64,000 nucleotides of DNA from Canibacter zhoujuaniae (GTDB lineage: Bacteria; Actinomycetota; Actinomycetes; Actinomycetales; Microbacteriaceae), in the NCBI RefSeq assembly GCF_011752005.1, contig NZ_JAAIJZ010000002.1, forward strand, positions 124,001 through 188,000, given 5' to 3'. Position 1 is the first letter of the stretch. Each line of letters opens with the position of its first letter. Both the position numbers and the translations under genes were made by a program. The notes beneath the pieces are model-generated. The model worked only from the letters and a program-made list of their open reading frames with translations. It did no database searches and was not told the DNA's origin. Below are positions 51,381-60,310 of the stretch, piece by piece.

Positions 51381-51743
51381 ATGAGCCAGGGGATTTTCGG
51401 CATCGGCTGCGATATTGTCGATGTGTCGCGTTTTGCGGCCCAGCTCGAAAAATCCCCTGGCTTGAAAGCGCGGCTCTTCACGAGCGCAGAGATTGGGCTT
51501 CCCCTACGCAGTCTGGCTGCGCGATTCGCCGCAAAAGAGGCGTTAATTAAAGCTCTCGGCGGTGATCACGGGCTGCGCTGGCACGATATTGAAGTGCCTC
51601 GAGTGGCAGATGAGCGCCCGAGTTTTTCGGCCACCGCGACGCTGCAACAGCGGCTTGCGGATCTCGGTGTCGCACGCCTACATTTGAGTCTCAGTCACGA
51701 AACTGAAACAGCCATTGCCTATGTGGTCGCGGAAGGGGGTTAA
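51381..51743 (+). CDS. acpS: Holo-[acyl-carrier-protein] synthase
   Basis: Transfers phosphopantetheine from CoA to ACP, 120 residues. GIGCDIVDVSRF holds the metal-binding Asp and RFAAKEALIKAL the catalytic Glu/Lys block; LSLSHETETAIAYVV ends the protein. It lies between glmS and alr with no gap to alr. Its CoA substrate links it to coaA next door. Confidence 0.95.
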   Translation: MSQGIFGIGCDIVDVSRFAAQLEKSPGLKARLFTSAEIGLPLRSLAARFAAKEALIKALGGDHGLRWHDIEVPRVADERPSFSATATLQQRLADLGVARLHLSLSHETETAIAYVVAEGG

Positions 51744-52880
51744 ATGCGCACAGGAAGTATGCGTTTTGCTGAGGTGAGCCGTAGTGCTATTGCCCACAAC
51801 GTGCGCCGTGTGCAAGAGGTAACCGGCGCGAATGTTATTGCGGTTTTGAAAGCCAACGGTTACGGACACGGTGCGAATATAGCTGCTGAGGCTGCGCTCG
51901 CGGGCGGTGCGCGAATTCTTGGGGTGGCTGACATTGAAGAGGCTTTAGCGCTTAGAGAAGCGGGATTTTTGCCTGATCGTGCAGACATTCTATGCTGGTT
52001 GCACGGCGCCGATGCAGATTTCACTGCTGCGGTGGCGGCGGATATTGAGTTGGGTGTCAGCCATGTTGAGCAGCTTGAGGCGGTCGCAAATGCTGCAATA
52101 CAGTTGAATAAAACCGCGGTGCTGCATTTGAAGTTGGATACCGGCTTGAGTCGCAACGGTGCTGGCCCCGAAGAATGGCGCGAATTTTTCGCTCGGGCAG
52201 CTGAACTCGAGAGCACCGGCACTGTGTGGGTGCGCGGTATATTTACCCACCTTGCAAACACCAGTGAGCAAGCAGACCTCGAACAGGGCCGAGTCTTCGA
52301 TGCGGCGGTCGCGCTTGCCAGAAAGAGCGGCATCGAGCCAGAACTTTTGCATGTGGCCGCATCGGCCGCTAGTTTCACAAGACCGCAGCTGTACTACAAT
52401 GCGGTCCGCGTTGGGGTTGCAATTTACGGCCTCAGCCCCTTTGCAGATCGCACCTCCGCAGAACTGGGGTTACGCCCTGCGCTGAAGCTGATTGCAGAGA
52501 TTGTTGCGTTGCGAGAGGTGCCTGCCGGCACAGGTGTGTCTTACGGATCCACCTACAGAACCGAGGCCGATACGGTGCTCGCACTAGTGCCGGTTGGTTA
52601 CGCCGATGGAATGCCGCGTGCGCTTAACAACACCGACGCCACAGTCAGCGTCGGGGGTGTGAAGCGGCCGATTGTTGGGCGTATCGGTATGGATCAGTGT
52701 GTTATCGATTTAGGTAAAGAGCTTGGCGCGCAAGCGAGGCTCGGTGACAGAGTGGTGCTGTTTGGCGACGCAGCAGCTGGTGAGCCGCCGGTAGAAGAGT
52801 GGTCGAATCGTTTGCACACAATCAATTATGAGGTTATCGCCAGGCTCGGCGCGCGGCTGCATCGCATCGCTGCCGACTAA
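51744..52880 (+). CDS. alr: Alanine racemase
   Basis: PLP enzyme that makes D-alanine for peptidoglycan, 378 residues. The PLP lysine is K36 in VLKANGYGHG. The catalytic tyrosine lies in VSYGSTYRTEAD (about 262), with LVPVGYADGMPR and GRIGMDQ beyond. The first ATG directly follows the acpS stop; a second at 51759 (MRFAEVS) is equally possible. Confidence 0.95.
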   Translation: MRTGSMRFAEVSRSAIAHNVRRVQEVTGANVIAVLKANGYGHGANIAAEAALAGGARILGVADIEEALALREAGFLPDRADILCWLHGADADFTAAVAADIELGVSHVEQLEAVANAAIQLNKTAVLHLKLDTGLSRNGAGPEEWREFFARAAELESTGTVWVRGIFTHLANTSEQADLEQGRVFDAAVALARKSGIEPELLHVAASAASFTRPQLYYNAVRVGVAIYGLSPFADRTSAELGLRPALKLIAEIVALREVPAGTGVSYGSTYRTEADTVLALVPVGYADGMPRALNNTDATVSVGGVKRPIVGRIGMDQCVIDLGKELGAQARLGDRVVLFGDAAAGEPPVEEWSNRLHTINYEVIARLGARLHRIAAD

Positions 52881-52953
52881 TTCTCGAGCTTTCTAATCAG
52901 TTAGCTGGGCTAATTTTTATTCGCCCCAAATGCTGCTCAGGTAAGGTTGAAGG

Positions 52954-53475
52954 GTGCGCACGGATACCGTTACAGTCGAGATCAAAACAGCAGACCAAAT
53001 GCATGATTTTGGTGTGCAATTGGGGCGTGTGTTGCGTGCCGGTGATTTGCTTCTTTTAACCGGCGAGTTGGGCGCAGGAAAAACCACGCTCACACGCGGT
53101 ATCGGCGAGGGACTAAACGTGCGTGGGCCTGTTACCAGCCCAACTTTTGTGCTGGCGCGCACACACCCGTCGCTGAACGGTGGGCCACAGCTTGTGCATA
53201 TCGATGCCTACCGTCTCGGCGACTCAAGCGAGCTTGAAGATCTAGATATCGACTTTAAAAACGCTGTCGTTGTTGCTGAGTGGGGAGCAGGGCTTGTTGA
53301 TGAGGAAGCTGTTGCGCTCGAAATTGTGATTCATAGACCGGTCGGTGCTGCAACTGAAGCGAGTGCGGCAGCTGATGATATGGAGCTGGTTGAGCCGCGA
53401 CTCCTTGAGATTACAGGCGTTGGGGAGCGTTGGCAGAGCGTAGATTTTGCCGCAATCGCCGCAGAGGAGAACTAA
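52954..53475 (+). CDS. tsaE: tRNA t6A synthesis ATPase TsaE
   Basis: ATPase that resets the TsaB-TsaD complex making N6-threonylcarbamoyl-adenosine in tRNA. Walker A is GELGAGKTTLTRG, followed by GPVTSPTFVLART and HIDAYRLGDSSELEDLD. The C-terminal ~40 residues extend beyond the minimal fold. GTG start; AAGG lies close by and TAAGGT six bases upstream might instead be a -10. The TAA overlaps tsaB. Confidence 0.94.
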   Translation: MRTDTVTVEIKTADQMHDFGVQLGRVLRAGDLLLLTGELGAGKTTLTRGIGEGLNVRGPVTSPTFVLARTHPSLNGGPQLVHIDAYRLGDSSELEDLDIDFKNAVVVAEWGAGLVDEEAVALEIVIHRPVGAATEASAAADDMELVEPRLLEITGVGERWQSVDFAAIAAEEN

Positions 53476-54143
53476 TGCCAGAAATATATGCAAAATCTGG
53501 AATACTTGAAAATCTGGCAGGCAACCAGAACCTGATAGCTATCGACACCTCCCTCGGAAGCCTTGTTGCTGTTAACAACGGAAACAAATACTGGGAGTTT
53601 GGCAGCAGCGATCCACTCGCACACGCTGAGGTAATTAGCGAGTTAATTTCCCGCGCTCTGGATACTGCGGATCTTAACTCTGCCACACTCACAGGTGTTG
53701 TTATGGGTGTGGGGCCGGGCCCGTTTACCGGTCTGCGGATCGGTATGGCGGCTGCCACAGCCTACGCATTGGGCGCAAACCTACCGCTGCTGCCGGTCGT
53801 GAGCCATGAGGCTGGTGCGCTTGGAAAAGCTATCGAGACCGGTTATACAGGCGCGCTCGCTGTTGTGCAGGATGCGCGACGTAAAGAACTTTTTATTACC
53901 GCCTACGAAATTGCAGATGCGCATACAATTCCAAACCACTTGCGTGAGTCCTATGTAGTAAAACGCACCGAGCATCAGGAGAGCCTGCCAGAGTTTTGGC
54001 CGGAAGCTGTTTCCGGCGTGGGGCTGCTCAGCGCAGCACATTTGCGGCTGCAGGCCGGGGGAGAGTTCGGCAGCCGCGATCCGCTCTATCTACGGGATCC
54101 AGATGTGCGACCGCCAGCGGGCGTAAAACCGGTGGTGCGATGA
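53475..54143 (+). CDS. tsaB: tRNA t6A synthesis protein TsaB
   Basis: ASKHA-fold partner that binds TsaD and TsaE. LIAIDTSLGSLVAV near the N-terminus and VVMGVGPGPFTGLRIG are diagnostic. The open frame reaches 45 bases further upstream, but GAGGAGAAC places the start at the ATG at 53475 (TAATG overlap), giving 222 residues. Confidence 0.93.
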   Translation: MPEIYAKSGILENLAGNQNLIAIDTSLGSLVAVNNGNKYWEFGSSDPLAHAEVISELISRALDTADLNSATLTGVVMGVGPGPFTGLRIGMAAATAYALGANLPLLPVVSHEAGALGKAIETGYTGALAVVQDARRKELFITAYEIADAHTIPNHLRESYVVKRTEHQESLPEFWPEAVSGVGLLSAAHLRLQAGGEFGSRDPLYLRDPDVRPPAGVKPVVR

Positions 54144-54628
54144 GCGCAAATATGACGCTAGCTCCCGCTGCAGAGTCTGATGCCGCAGCGATTTTTGCGC
54201 TTGAACAGCAGATATTTACTGAAGACGCCTGGAGTCTTGCGCTGATAAAAGATGAGCTGACGGCAAACTACCGCCGTTACTTTAAACTTGAGCAAGACGC
54301 AAAGCTTGTTGGATACGCCGGTGTTTTAGTTGTGGGCGATGAAGCAGATGTGCAAACAATTGCGGTTTCTTCAGAGCTGCGCGGTCAGGGCTGGGGTAAA
54401 AAACTGTTGCAGCGCCTTGCAGATGAGGCGGTTTCACAGGGGGCGAAACAGATTTTTCTCGAGGTGCGGGCTGATAATCCCGCAGCAATCGGGCTGTATC
54501 AGCACAGCGGCTTTAAACAGATAGCGGTGCGACCACAGTACTATCAGCCGGCGGGTGTTGATGCTCTCATTATGCGGGCCCAGCTACCGCTCAAATGGAA
54601 GGAGATAGCGGATGCGCAGGATCGTTGA
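54140..54628 (+). CDS. rimI: Ribosomal protein S18 alanine N-acetyltransferase
   Basis: GNAT acetyltransferase of 162 residues with FALEQQIFTEDAWS, VQTIAVSSELRGQGWGKKL and NPAAIGLYQHSGFKQIAVR, the typical RimI pattern. It overlaps tsaB by four bases (ATGA) and tsaD by 17, the standard tsaB-rimI-tsaD arrangement of actinobacteria. The likely substrate is the S18 N-terminus, though related enzymes act more broadly. Confidence 0.92.
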   Translation: MSANMTLAPAAESDAAAIFALEQQIFTEDAWSLALIKDELTANYRRYFKLEQDAKLVGYAGVLVVGDEADVQTIAVSSELRGQGWGKKLLQRLADEAVSQGAKQIFLEVRADNPAAIGLYQHSGFKQIAVRPQYYQPAGVDALIMRAQLPLKWKEIADAQDR

Positions 54629-55676
54629 TACGGACAACGCTGTTGTGCTGGGGATCGAAACCAGCTGCGATGAAACTGGTGTGGGCATTGTGCGCGGCCG
54701 CAAGCTCCTCGCGAATGTTATCGCTTCTTCAATGGACGAGCATGCCAGATTTGGTGGAGTTGTTCCTGAGGTTGCCGCGCGCGCACATCTTGAGGCACTG
54801 CAGGGCACAATTGCAGAGGCGCTGCGAGTTGCGGGTGTGACACTGCAAGAGATTGACGCTGTTGCGGTCACCGCTGGCCCCGGCTTAGCTGGCGCGCTGA
54901 TGGTTGGAGTGGCAGCGGCGAAGGGGCTTGCCCTCGCGCTCGATGTGCCGCTCTACGGTGTCAATCACTTGGTCGGGCATGTTGGAGCAGAGCTGTTAGC
55001 GAGCGAGGCTGAGTTAGAAGTGCCGACCGTTGCGCTGCTTGTGAGCGGCGGCCACACGTCTCTGCTGCTTGTCAGAGATCTGGTCACTGACGTTGAAATG
55101 CTTGGCGAAACGATAGATGACGCTGCGGGAGAAGCGTTTGATAAGGTCGCGCGTGTGCTTGGGCTGCCGTACCCTGGTGGGCCGCATATTGATCGAGTCG
55201 CCGTTACCGGATCACCCACAGCAATTAAATTTCCGCGCGGGTTAACCAAAGCAAATGATCTAATTAAGCACCGCTATGATTTTTCCTTTTCAGGATTAAA
55301 GACCTCCGTTGCACGCTGGGTAGAGCGCGAACAGGCGGCGGGTAACACCGTTCCGGTTGCTGATGTTGCGGCAAGCTTTCGTGAAGCAGTTGTTGATGTG
55401 TTAATTAATAAAGCTATAGCGGCTTGTAAAGCCTACAGTGTGCCGCGGCTGTTGCTCGGCGGTGGTGTGGTTGCCAATGCGCGGTTGCGTGACTATGCAG
55501 AGGAGCGCTGCGCGGCGGAAGGCATCGAATTGCGCATTCCGCCGCTCAGCCTGTGCACCGATAACGGTGCAATGATTGCCTCGCTTGCAGCGCAGCTAAT
55601 TGCGGCAGGGCGTGAGCCCTCTGGTCTTAGTTTCGGAGCCGACTCAACGCTGCCGGTCACTGAAATTCAGGTGTAG
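54612..55676 (+). CDS. tsaD: tRNA N6-adenosine threonylcarbamoyltransferase TsaD
   Basis: Transfers the threonylcarbamoyl group to A37 of ANN-decoding tRNAs, 354 residues. It has VLGIETSCDETGVG, RFGGVVPEVAARAHL, the metal-binding VNHLVGHV, SGGHTSLLLV and DDAAGEAFDKVARVLGL. Its 3' end converges with the minus-strand PepSY gene, leaving three bases between the stops. Confidence 0.96.
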   Translation: MRRIVDTDNAVVLGIETSCDETGVGIVRGRKLLANVIASSMDEHARFGGVVPEVAARAHLEALQGTIAEALRVAGVTLQEIDAVAVTAGPGLAGALMVGVAAAKGLALALDVPLYGVNHLVGHVGAELLASEAELEVPTVALLVSGGHTSLLLVRDLVTDVEMLGETIDDAAGEAFDKVARVLGLPYPGGPHIDRVAVTGSPTAIKFPRGLTKANDLIKHRYDFSFSGLKTSVARWVEREQAAGNTVPVADVAASFREAVVDVLINKAIAACKAYSVPRLLLGGGVVANARLRDYAEERCAAEGIELRIPPLSLCTDNGAMIASLAAQLIAAGREPSGLSFGADSTLPVTEIQV

Positions 55677-55679
55677 CTG

Positions 55680-56315
55680 CTAGAGCAGAGCACCAGTTGT
55701 GGCATCGACTATTGTTCTCACCTGTTTATTGTCGCTGCTGTAATAATCAACCTTCCAAGCTATTTGCCTGTTGTGGTGCGTGAGATCGAATTCATCAATT
55801 AGAGCGTCGGCAGGGAGTGCCGCAAAATTAGCTGCGGCAAGAATATCGACGGTGGCGCTTGCATATTTTGCACGATCGTCATTATCGGCCATTTCTGACT
55901 TGCTCTTGAACACAGAGGTGCCGTCAGCGCTAACAGTGTATTCAAGCTCATTGGTGCCATCGAATGCCTCTATATCCCAGTGCTGATCACTGCTATCAAA
56001 TTCAGCTTTAATAATTTGGGCATTGTTTGATTGCTGCGCAACCGTATTTAACGCAGCTTCAAACGACTCACGAGTGCCGCCGGGCGCAACAGTATTGGCT
56101 GTAGCGCCTGTTGAATTTGTGTTCTGCTGCTGTGAGCCTGTGGTTGTTTTACTCTGGGTCGGTGCCTGCATCGTGGTTTGTGACTGTGCTGAGCCAGCAC
56201 TTGGTTGGGCAGAATTATTGTTGTTTGAGAGCGCCAACGCGGTAATCCCGCTGCCGAGAGCGATACCGGTGATGCCAATCAACACCCCAGCTAAAATTTT
56301 TGTGTTTTTCTTCAT
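55680..56315 (-). CDS. Secreted/anchored PepSY-domain protein
   Basis: The 211-residue protein has an N-terminal signal or anchor (KILAGVLIGITGIALGSGI), a Ser/Gln/Thr/Asn-rich linker to about residue 80 and two PepSY-type repeats: one with AQIIKAEFDSSDQHWDIEAF, the second with LTHHNRQIAWKVDYYSS and TIVDATTGALL. PepSY domains are thought to inhibit peptidases or bind divalent ligands outside the cell; the role here is unknown. AGGG directly abuts the ATG, so the mRNA is probably nearly leaderless from the promoter at 56325-56353. Confidence 0.8.
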   Translation of the reverse strand: MKKNTKILAGVLIGITGIALGSGITALALSNNNNSAQPSAGSAQSQTTMQAPTQSKTTTGSQQQNTNSTGATANTVAPGGTRESFEAALNTVAQQSNNAQIIKAEFDSSDQHWDIEAFDGTNELEYTVSADGTSVFKSKSEMADNDDRAKYASATVDILAAANFAALPADALIDEFDLTHHNRQIAWKVDYYSSDNKQVRTIVDATTGALL

Positions 56316-56324
56316 CCCTAGAGA

Positions 56325-56353
56325 CTAAAACGGCTGTCTATGAATTAGGTCAA
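56325..56353 (-). promoter_or_regulatory. Promoter candidate of the PepSY gene
   Basis: On the minus strand: TTGACC (56353-56348), a 17-base spacer and TTTTAG (56330-56325). Transcription would begin only a few bases before the ATG at 56315. Confidence 0.45.
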
Positions 56354-56354
56354 T

Positions 56355-56404
56355 GAAGAAAAAAAGAATGTGCGTTGTCTAAAAACTAAACAGCGCACAT
56401 TCTT
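56355..56404 (-). terminator. Rho-independent terminator of the MetE-like gene
   Basis: A 15-bp stem (56390-56404 with 56364-56378, one G-U pair) and 11-base loop, followed on the minus strand by TTTTTCTTC. It lies 20 bases past the stop codon. Confidence 0.9.
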
Positions 56405-56424
56405 GTTAGCGACGAAGCTTTTAA

Positions 56425-57642
56425 TTAACCGAAGAGACGTTTGGCGGCGATCTGTGCGCCCTCACCCAATGATTCAAGCTTTGCCCATGCGATGTCGGGG
56501 TGGATCCGCCCACCAAGACCGCAGTCGGTGGAGGCGATAACATTTTCTGGCCCGACGATATTTGCGAAGTTTTCGATACGATCCGCAACAAGCTCTGGGT
56601 GCTCAACTACGTTGGTGGCGTGGCTGACTATCCCCGGCACAAGCACCTTACCCTTAGGAAGCTCAATATCTTTCCAAATCTTCCACTCGTGCTCGTGACG
56701 CACATTTGCCGCCTCAAAAGAGTAGTACTTTGCGTTGATCTGGAGCATCAGGTCGGCGATGTGCTTGAACTCGATATCGGTAACGTGCGGGCCGTGCCAT
56801 GACCCCCAGCAGAGGTGGAAGCGCACTCTTTCAGGGTCGATCCCCTCGAGTGCGTAGTTCAAGGCGTCTACCCGCAACTGGGTAAACTCACGATACTCAT
56901 CGATGGTCGGCTCAGGATTGATTTGATCCCAGTTTTCGGCGATTGAAGGATCATCAATCTGGAGGATCAGGCCGCCATCAACGATCGCCCGATACTCTTC
57001 GCGCTGGCTTTCTGCCCAAGCCCAGAGGTGGTCGCGATCATTGCCGTAGTATTGATCAGCGATGCGCGCACCAGAGCCTGGCGAGAGCGCCGTGATAAAG
57101 CCATTTTCAACACCCTGTGCGTCTAGGGCTGAACGCAAGTTTGTAACATCGTTAGCAACAGCTTCGTGCCCCTTGTAGCTCAATGGGCCGGTAGTGGTGG
57201 GAAACGCGGTTGCAATTTTACCGGTAGTGATTGGATGCTCTGTATCACTGTAGGCTGCGGCAAAAAGATTGCGGTCGCGACGGTCCGGGAAGCTTGTGAG
57301 ACGCACATTTCCGGGGGTTGAGCGCAGCGGCTGCTGCTCCCAGATTTCTGCGCCGGTTACTTCAAGACCGTTGGTGCGCTGAAATGAATAGGACCACCAG
57401 GCACCGTAGTCGACTGCGCTAGACATTGCTTTGCCGTATTCGCCGTCGCCCGGGATGGTGATTCCCGCGGCAAGCTGTCTCGCAACCAGCTGTTCGACCG
57501 CGTTTGCAAGCAGCTCATCAAACTCCGCAGTGCGTTCGAGGGTGAGACCGTCTTCGGCAAAAGTGCGGGCGGCGTTGGCTGCGATTAGCTCTGCTGAGCG
57601 TGGCAGGCTGCCGGCGTGGGAGGTTTCAATCTTGTTCGTCAT
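56425..57642 (-). CDS. MetE-like (cobalamin-independent methionine synthase family) protein
   Basis: A single catalytic (beta/alpha)8 domain of 405 residues related to the C-terminal half of MetE: ETSHAGSLPRSAELI at the start, QIDDPSIAENWD, the zinc-ligand regions RVRFHLCWGSWHGPH and STDCGLGG, and DIAWAKLESL near the end. It lacks the MetE N-terminal half. Members of this short group act in methyl or thiol-alkyl transfer, some as methionine synthases using other methyl donors, so the substrate is not fixed. MTNKIETSH at 57642 is the start; the open frame continues upstream without coding character. Confidence 0.82.
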   Translation of the reverse strand: MTNKIETSHAGSLPRSAELIAANAARTFAEDGLTLERTAEFDELLANAVEQLVARQLAAGITIPGDGEYGKAMSSAVDYGAWWSYSFQRTNGLEVTGAEIWEQQPLRSTPGNVRLTSFPDRRDRNLFAAAYSDTEHPITTGKIATAFPTTTGPLSYKGHEAVANDVTNLRSALDAQGVENGFITALSPGSGARIADQYYGNDRDHLWAWAESQREEYRAIVDGGLILQIDDPSIAENWDQINPEPTIDEYREFTQLRVDALNYALEGIDPERVRFHLCWGSWHGPHVTDIEFKHIADLMLQINAKYYSFEAANVRHEHEWKIWKDIELPKGKVLVPGIVSHATNVVEHPELVADRIENFANIVGPENVIASTDCGLGGRIHPDIAWAKLESLGEGAQIAAKRLFG

Positions 57643-57676
57643 TCTGTCTGCTTTCTCTAAAAGTGCCAGTGACAAC

Positions 57677-57705
57677 AGATTAAAAACGAATAAATAGGGC
57701 TTCAA
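57677..57705 (-). promoter_or_regulatory. Promoter of the MetE-like gene
   Basis: On the minus strand: TTGAAG (57705-57700), exactly 17 bases, then TAATCT (57682-57677). Transcription starts about 28 bases before the ATG. A perfect palindrome ATTACGTAAT (57718-57727) lies 12 bases upstream of the -35. Confidence 0.65.
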
Positions 57706-57726
57706 GCCGACTGTAGCATTACGTAA

Positions 57727-57761
57727 TAATGGGCTGCCAGCAAACCGCTAACAGCCCATTA
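57727..57761 (-). terminator. Hairpin downstream of ppk2
   Basis: TAATGGGCTG (57727-57736) pairs perfectly with CAGCCCATTA (57752-57761). On the minus strand it follows the ppk2 stop by 23 bases and is succeeded by TTACGTAATG, a weak U-tract. Confidence 0.6.
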
Positions 57762-57784
57762 ATCTTTAGGGTAGCGCCCTAGTT

Positions 57785-58750
57785 TCAGCTATTTTTCACA
57801 ATTGGAAAAGCGCCGGTCTTAGGGGCTTCACCCTGATCGTAAATATCTACCGGGCTGCCGATTATGAGTTTGTCGGGGGTGCCAACCACGTCTGCGTCTT
57901 TACCGGTGTAATCAAACTGGTTCAGCACCCAGCGGATAGCTTCGAGGCGTGCGCGCTTTTTATCGTTTGACTTGATGACAGTCCAAGGTGCGTGCGGGGT
58001 GTCAGTGTAAAAGAACATCGCCTCTTTCGCCTCTGTGTAGGCGTCCCACTTATCGAGTGAGGCAAGGTCGGTTGGGCTTAGCTTCCACTGTTTAACCGGA
58101 TCTGTTGAGCGAGACAGGAAGCGTGAACGCTGTTCAGCCTTCCCAACGGAGAACCAGAACTTAATCAGGTGAATATCAGACTGCACGAGCATACGCTCAA
58201 ACTCAGGCGCGCTCCGGGTGAATTCGAGATATTCCTGCGGTGTGCAGTACCCCATTACGCGCTCAACACCGGCGCGGTTGTACCAAGAGCGGTCAAATAG
58301 CGCGATCTCTCCGCCGGCGGGGAGGTGCTGCACGTAACGCTGGAAGTACCACTGTGTCTGTTCGCGCTCTGTCGGTTTCTCAAGAGCAACAGTGCGTGCG
58401 CCACGTGGGTTCATGTGCTCCATAAACCGTTTAATCGCGCCACCCTTGCCCGCTGCGTCGCGGCCTTCAAAGATGATCACAACTTTCTGCTTATTTTCTT
58501 TTACCCACGCTTGGAACTTCAGCAGCTCAATTTGGAGTTTTCGTTTTTGCTTCTCATACTCCTTGCGACTAATTTTTTTGTCGTAGGGGTATCCGATGCG
58601 CCACGCATCTGGGTCGGCGTCTTCGGAGTCCGGATCTAGCAGGTGCTCCAGCTCAGAAATTTCGTCAATTTCGGGAGTAACGTCTGGTTGGGCGGCATCC
58701 GCCATTTCAAAGCTGTCGCCGTTAACTGACTGGGTGTGCTCTCCTGACAT
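57785..58750 (-). CDS. ppk2: Polyphosphate kinase 2
   Basis: Uses polyphosphate to phosphorylate nucleoside mono- or diphosphates; 321 residues. Walker A is FEGRDAAGKGGAIKRF, the lid region has NPRGARTVALEKPTERE, and Walker B is ALFDRSWYNRAGVE. The N-terminal ~65 residues are acidic, then comes KKISRKEYEKQKRKLQ. AGAGG six bases upstream fixes the ATG at 58750. This one-domain form fits class I PPK2 (NDP substrates), judged by length and lid; class is an inference. Confidence 0.92.
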   Translation of the reverse strand: MSGEHTQSVNGDSFEMADAAQPDVTPEIDEISELEHLLDPDSEDADPDAWRIGYPYDKKISRKEYEKQKRKLQIELLKFQAWVKENKQKVVIIFEGRDAAGKGGAIKRFMEHMNPRGARTVALEKPTEREQTQWYFQRYVQHLPAGGEIALFDRSWYNRAGVERVMGYCTPQEYLEFTRSAPEFERMLVQSDIHLIKFWFSVGKAEQRSRFLSRSTDPVKQWKLSPTDLASLDKWDAYTEAKEAMFFYTDTPHAPWTVIKSNDKKRARLEAIRWVLNQFDYTGKDADVVGTPDKLIIGSPVDIYDQGEAPKTGAFPIVKNS

Positions 58751-58794
58751 AGGGCCTCTTTCTATGTAGAAACGGGGATACACCCAGTTTACAG

Positions 58795-59817
58795 CTAATT
58801 TTCAGACTCGTTCTCTGGCTGAATTATTGGGATGCTGCCGGTGGCTGGTGCCGGTTGATCTGTGATAACTGGCGTGATTGCTTTGCCGAGTTTTGCGATT
58901 TCACGCGCGCGCCGCCTCTCGATCCGCATTTCTTTGGCACTCACCGCAATGATTATGATGATCGCGACCCAAATGCAGATGTAGAGCGGGTACTCCGCTG
59001 GGGTGATTCGTTCGCCGAGCAGCAGTGACACCCCCATAAGCAGAGCCGGCTCGAGATACGAAAGCATTCCGAAAGTGCTAATCGGAAGCAGTTTAGAAGA
59101 CAGGATCCAGCTCACGAGCGAAGCGGATCCAATGAAAGCGACGCCGGGAACAACCAGCCAGATATTTGAGGGCAGCTCGAGATTTGACACCTGCGGCATG
59201 TACCAGATAATGAAAATTGATGCCGGAACACACATGGCTAGCATCTCCCAGAACATGCCACCAAGGTTGTTCATGCCTATTGCACGACGCAAAATAAAGT
59301 AGATAGGGTAGGTGCCCACAACCCATAAGGCCGCCGGTGACAGCCCGCCAGCGCGCACAACCTCTTGGGTAACACCCACCGCGGCAAGCCCGATCGCCAC
59401 CCAATGCCAGACGCTCAGCTTATCTTTATACAAAACTCGGCCGACAACCACCAGCGCGAGCGGCAGCAGCAAGAATCCGAGCGCAACCTGCAGACCGAGA
59501 CCGTTCATCGGTCCGTAAGCAAACAACCACAGTTGCGAGGTGAGGATCGATCCGCACAAAATAAGCGCCAAAAAACGCACCGGTTTTGCGCACAGGTGCC
59601 GCCAGCTGTCAGCGATAAGCTGCGGCTGCCGTTGCGCCGCAAAGAGAGCAATCAGCGATAGCACGCCGAGCGGCAGGCGCATCGCCACCAAAAAAGCCGG
59701 ATCCAGCGGATCGATTAGTGGCGTCCAGAGGTAGAGCAGCCCGAAACCAAGCGAACTTAAAACAGACAGGAGTGTGCCGCGGCCGATCGCGTATTCCTGC
59801 TGTTGCGCGGCGCTCAT
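58795..59817 (-). CDS. rarD: EamA-family transporter RarD
   Basis: Membrane protein of 340 residues with ten predicted helices in two EamA repeats. GRGTLLSVLSSLGFGLLYLW at the N-terminus and LLPISTFGMLSYLEPALLMG in the second half are typical of RarD. Substrates of this group are poorly known. A charged C-terminal tail follows the last helix. It begins 11 bases after the GNAT gene and is probably co-transcribed with it. Confidence 0.85.
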   Translation of the reverse strand: MSAAQQQEYAIGRGTLLSVLSSLGFGLLYLWTPLIDPLDPAFLVAMRLPLGVLSLIALFAAQRQPQLIADSWRHLCAKPVRFLALILCGSILTSQLWLFAYGPMNGLGLQVALGFLLLPLALVVVGRVLYKDKLSVWHWVAIGLAAVGVTQEVVRAGGLSPAALWVVGTYPIYFILRRAIGMNNLGGMFWEMLAMCVPASIFIIWYMPQVSNLELPSNIWLVVPGVAFIGSASLVSWILSSKLLPISTFGMLSYLEPALLMGVSLLLGERITPAEYPLYICIWVAIIIIIAVSAKEMRIERRRAREIAKLGKAITPVITDQPAPATGSIPIIQPENESEN

Positions 59818-59828
59818 GCTCGTTATTG

Positions 59829-60290
59829 CTATGCGCTAGTGAGATCGTAGGCTGCGATAATCTCGCCGTATTCGGTTTCACCCTCAGGCTTGAAACCAAC
59901 GTTCAGGAAGAACTGCTCAGGCCCCTCATCGCCTGCTTCGTAAAGCACTGTGAGCTTTTCAATTCCGCGCGACCGTGCCTCTTTGATGAGCTCGTTTACG
60001 ATAAATGTGCCAACACCGGTGCCCTGCTGCTTGGCATCAACGTTGATGCGCCAGAGCGCCGCACGGAACTCAGGGCGTGAGTTCTCAGCATCAAAATTAG
60101 CGTGAATGAAGCCAACCACGCGGTCATCTCGCACGGCGACGCGCTGCCAGGCTGTGTTAGCTGGTGTGACCGCCAGAGCGGCGGCATAAGACACTGGGGT
60201 GATGAACTGTTCCTGGCCGGGTTTTAAGCTCAGGCGGTTTACAGCAACAATCGTTGAGGCACTTAGTTCTTCTAATCGCAGCTCGCTCAT
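59829..60290 (-). CDS. GNAT family N-acetyltransferase
   Basis: A 153-residue single GNAT domain. RINVDAKQQGTGVGTFIVNE is the acetyl-CoA-binding region and FFLNVGFKPEGE the C-terminal part. Substrate unknown. No ribosome site is visible; TAGAGT (minus strand, 60302-60297) ends six bases before the ATG, so a leaderless start is possible despite the short gap to the upstream gene. Confidence 0.8.
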   Translation of the reverse strand: MSELRLEELSASTIVAVNRLSLKPGQEQFITPVSYAAALAVTPANTAWQRVAVRDDRVVGFIHANFDAENSRPEFRAALWRINVDAKQQGTGVGTFIVNELIKEARSRGIEKLTVLYEAGDEGPEQFFLNVGFKPEGETEYGEIIAAYDLTSA

Positions 60291-60310
60291 AGTAGCACTC
60301 TAGCGGATAC

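Noticed and set aside
55660..55700. Bidirectional terminator between tsaD and the PepSY gene
   Set aside because: Only a 4-bp CTGC-GCAG stem overlapping the stop codons is possible, too weak to call.
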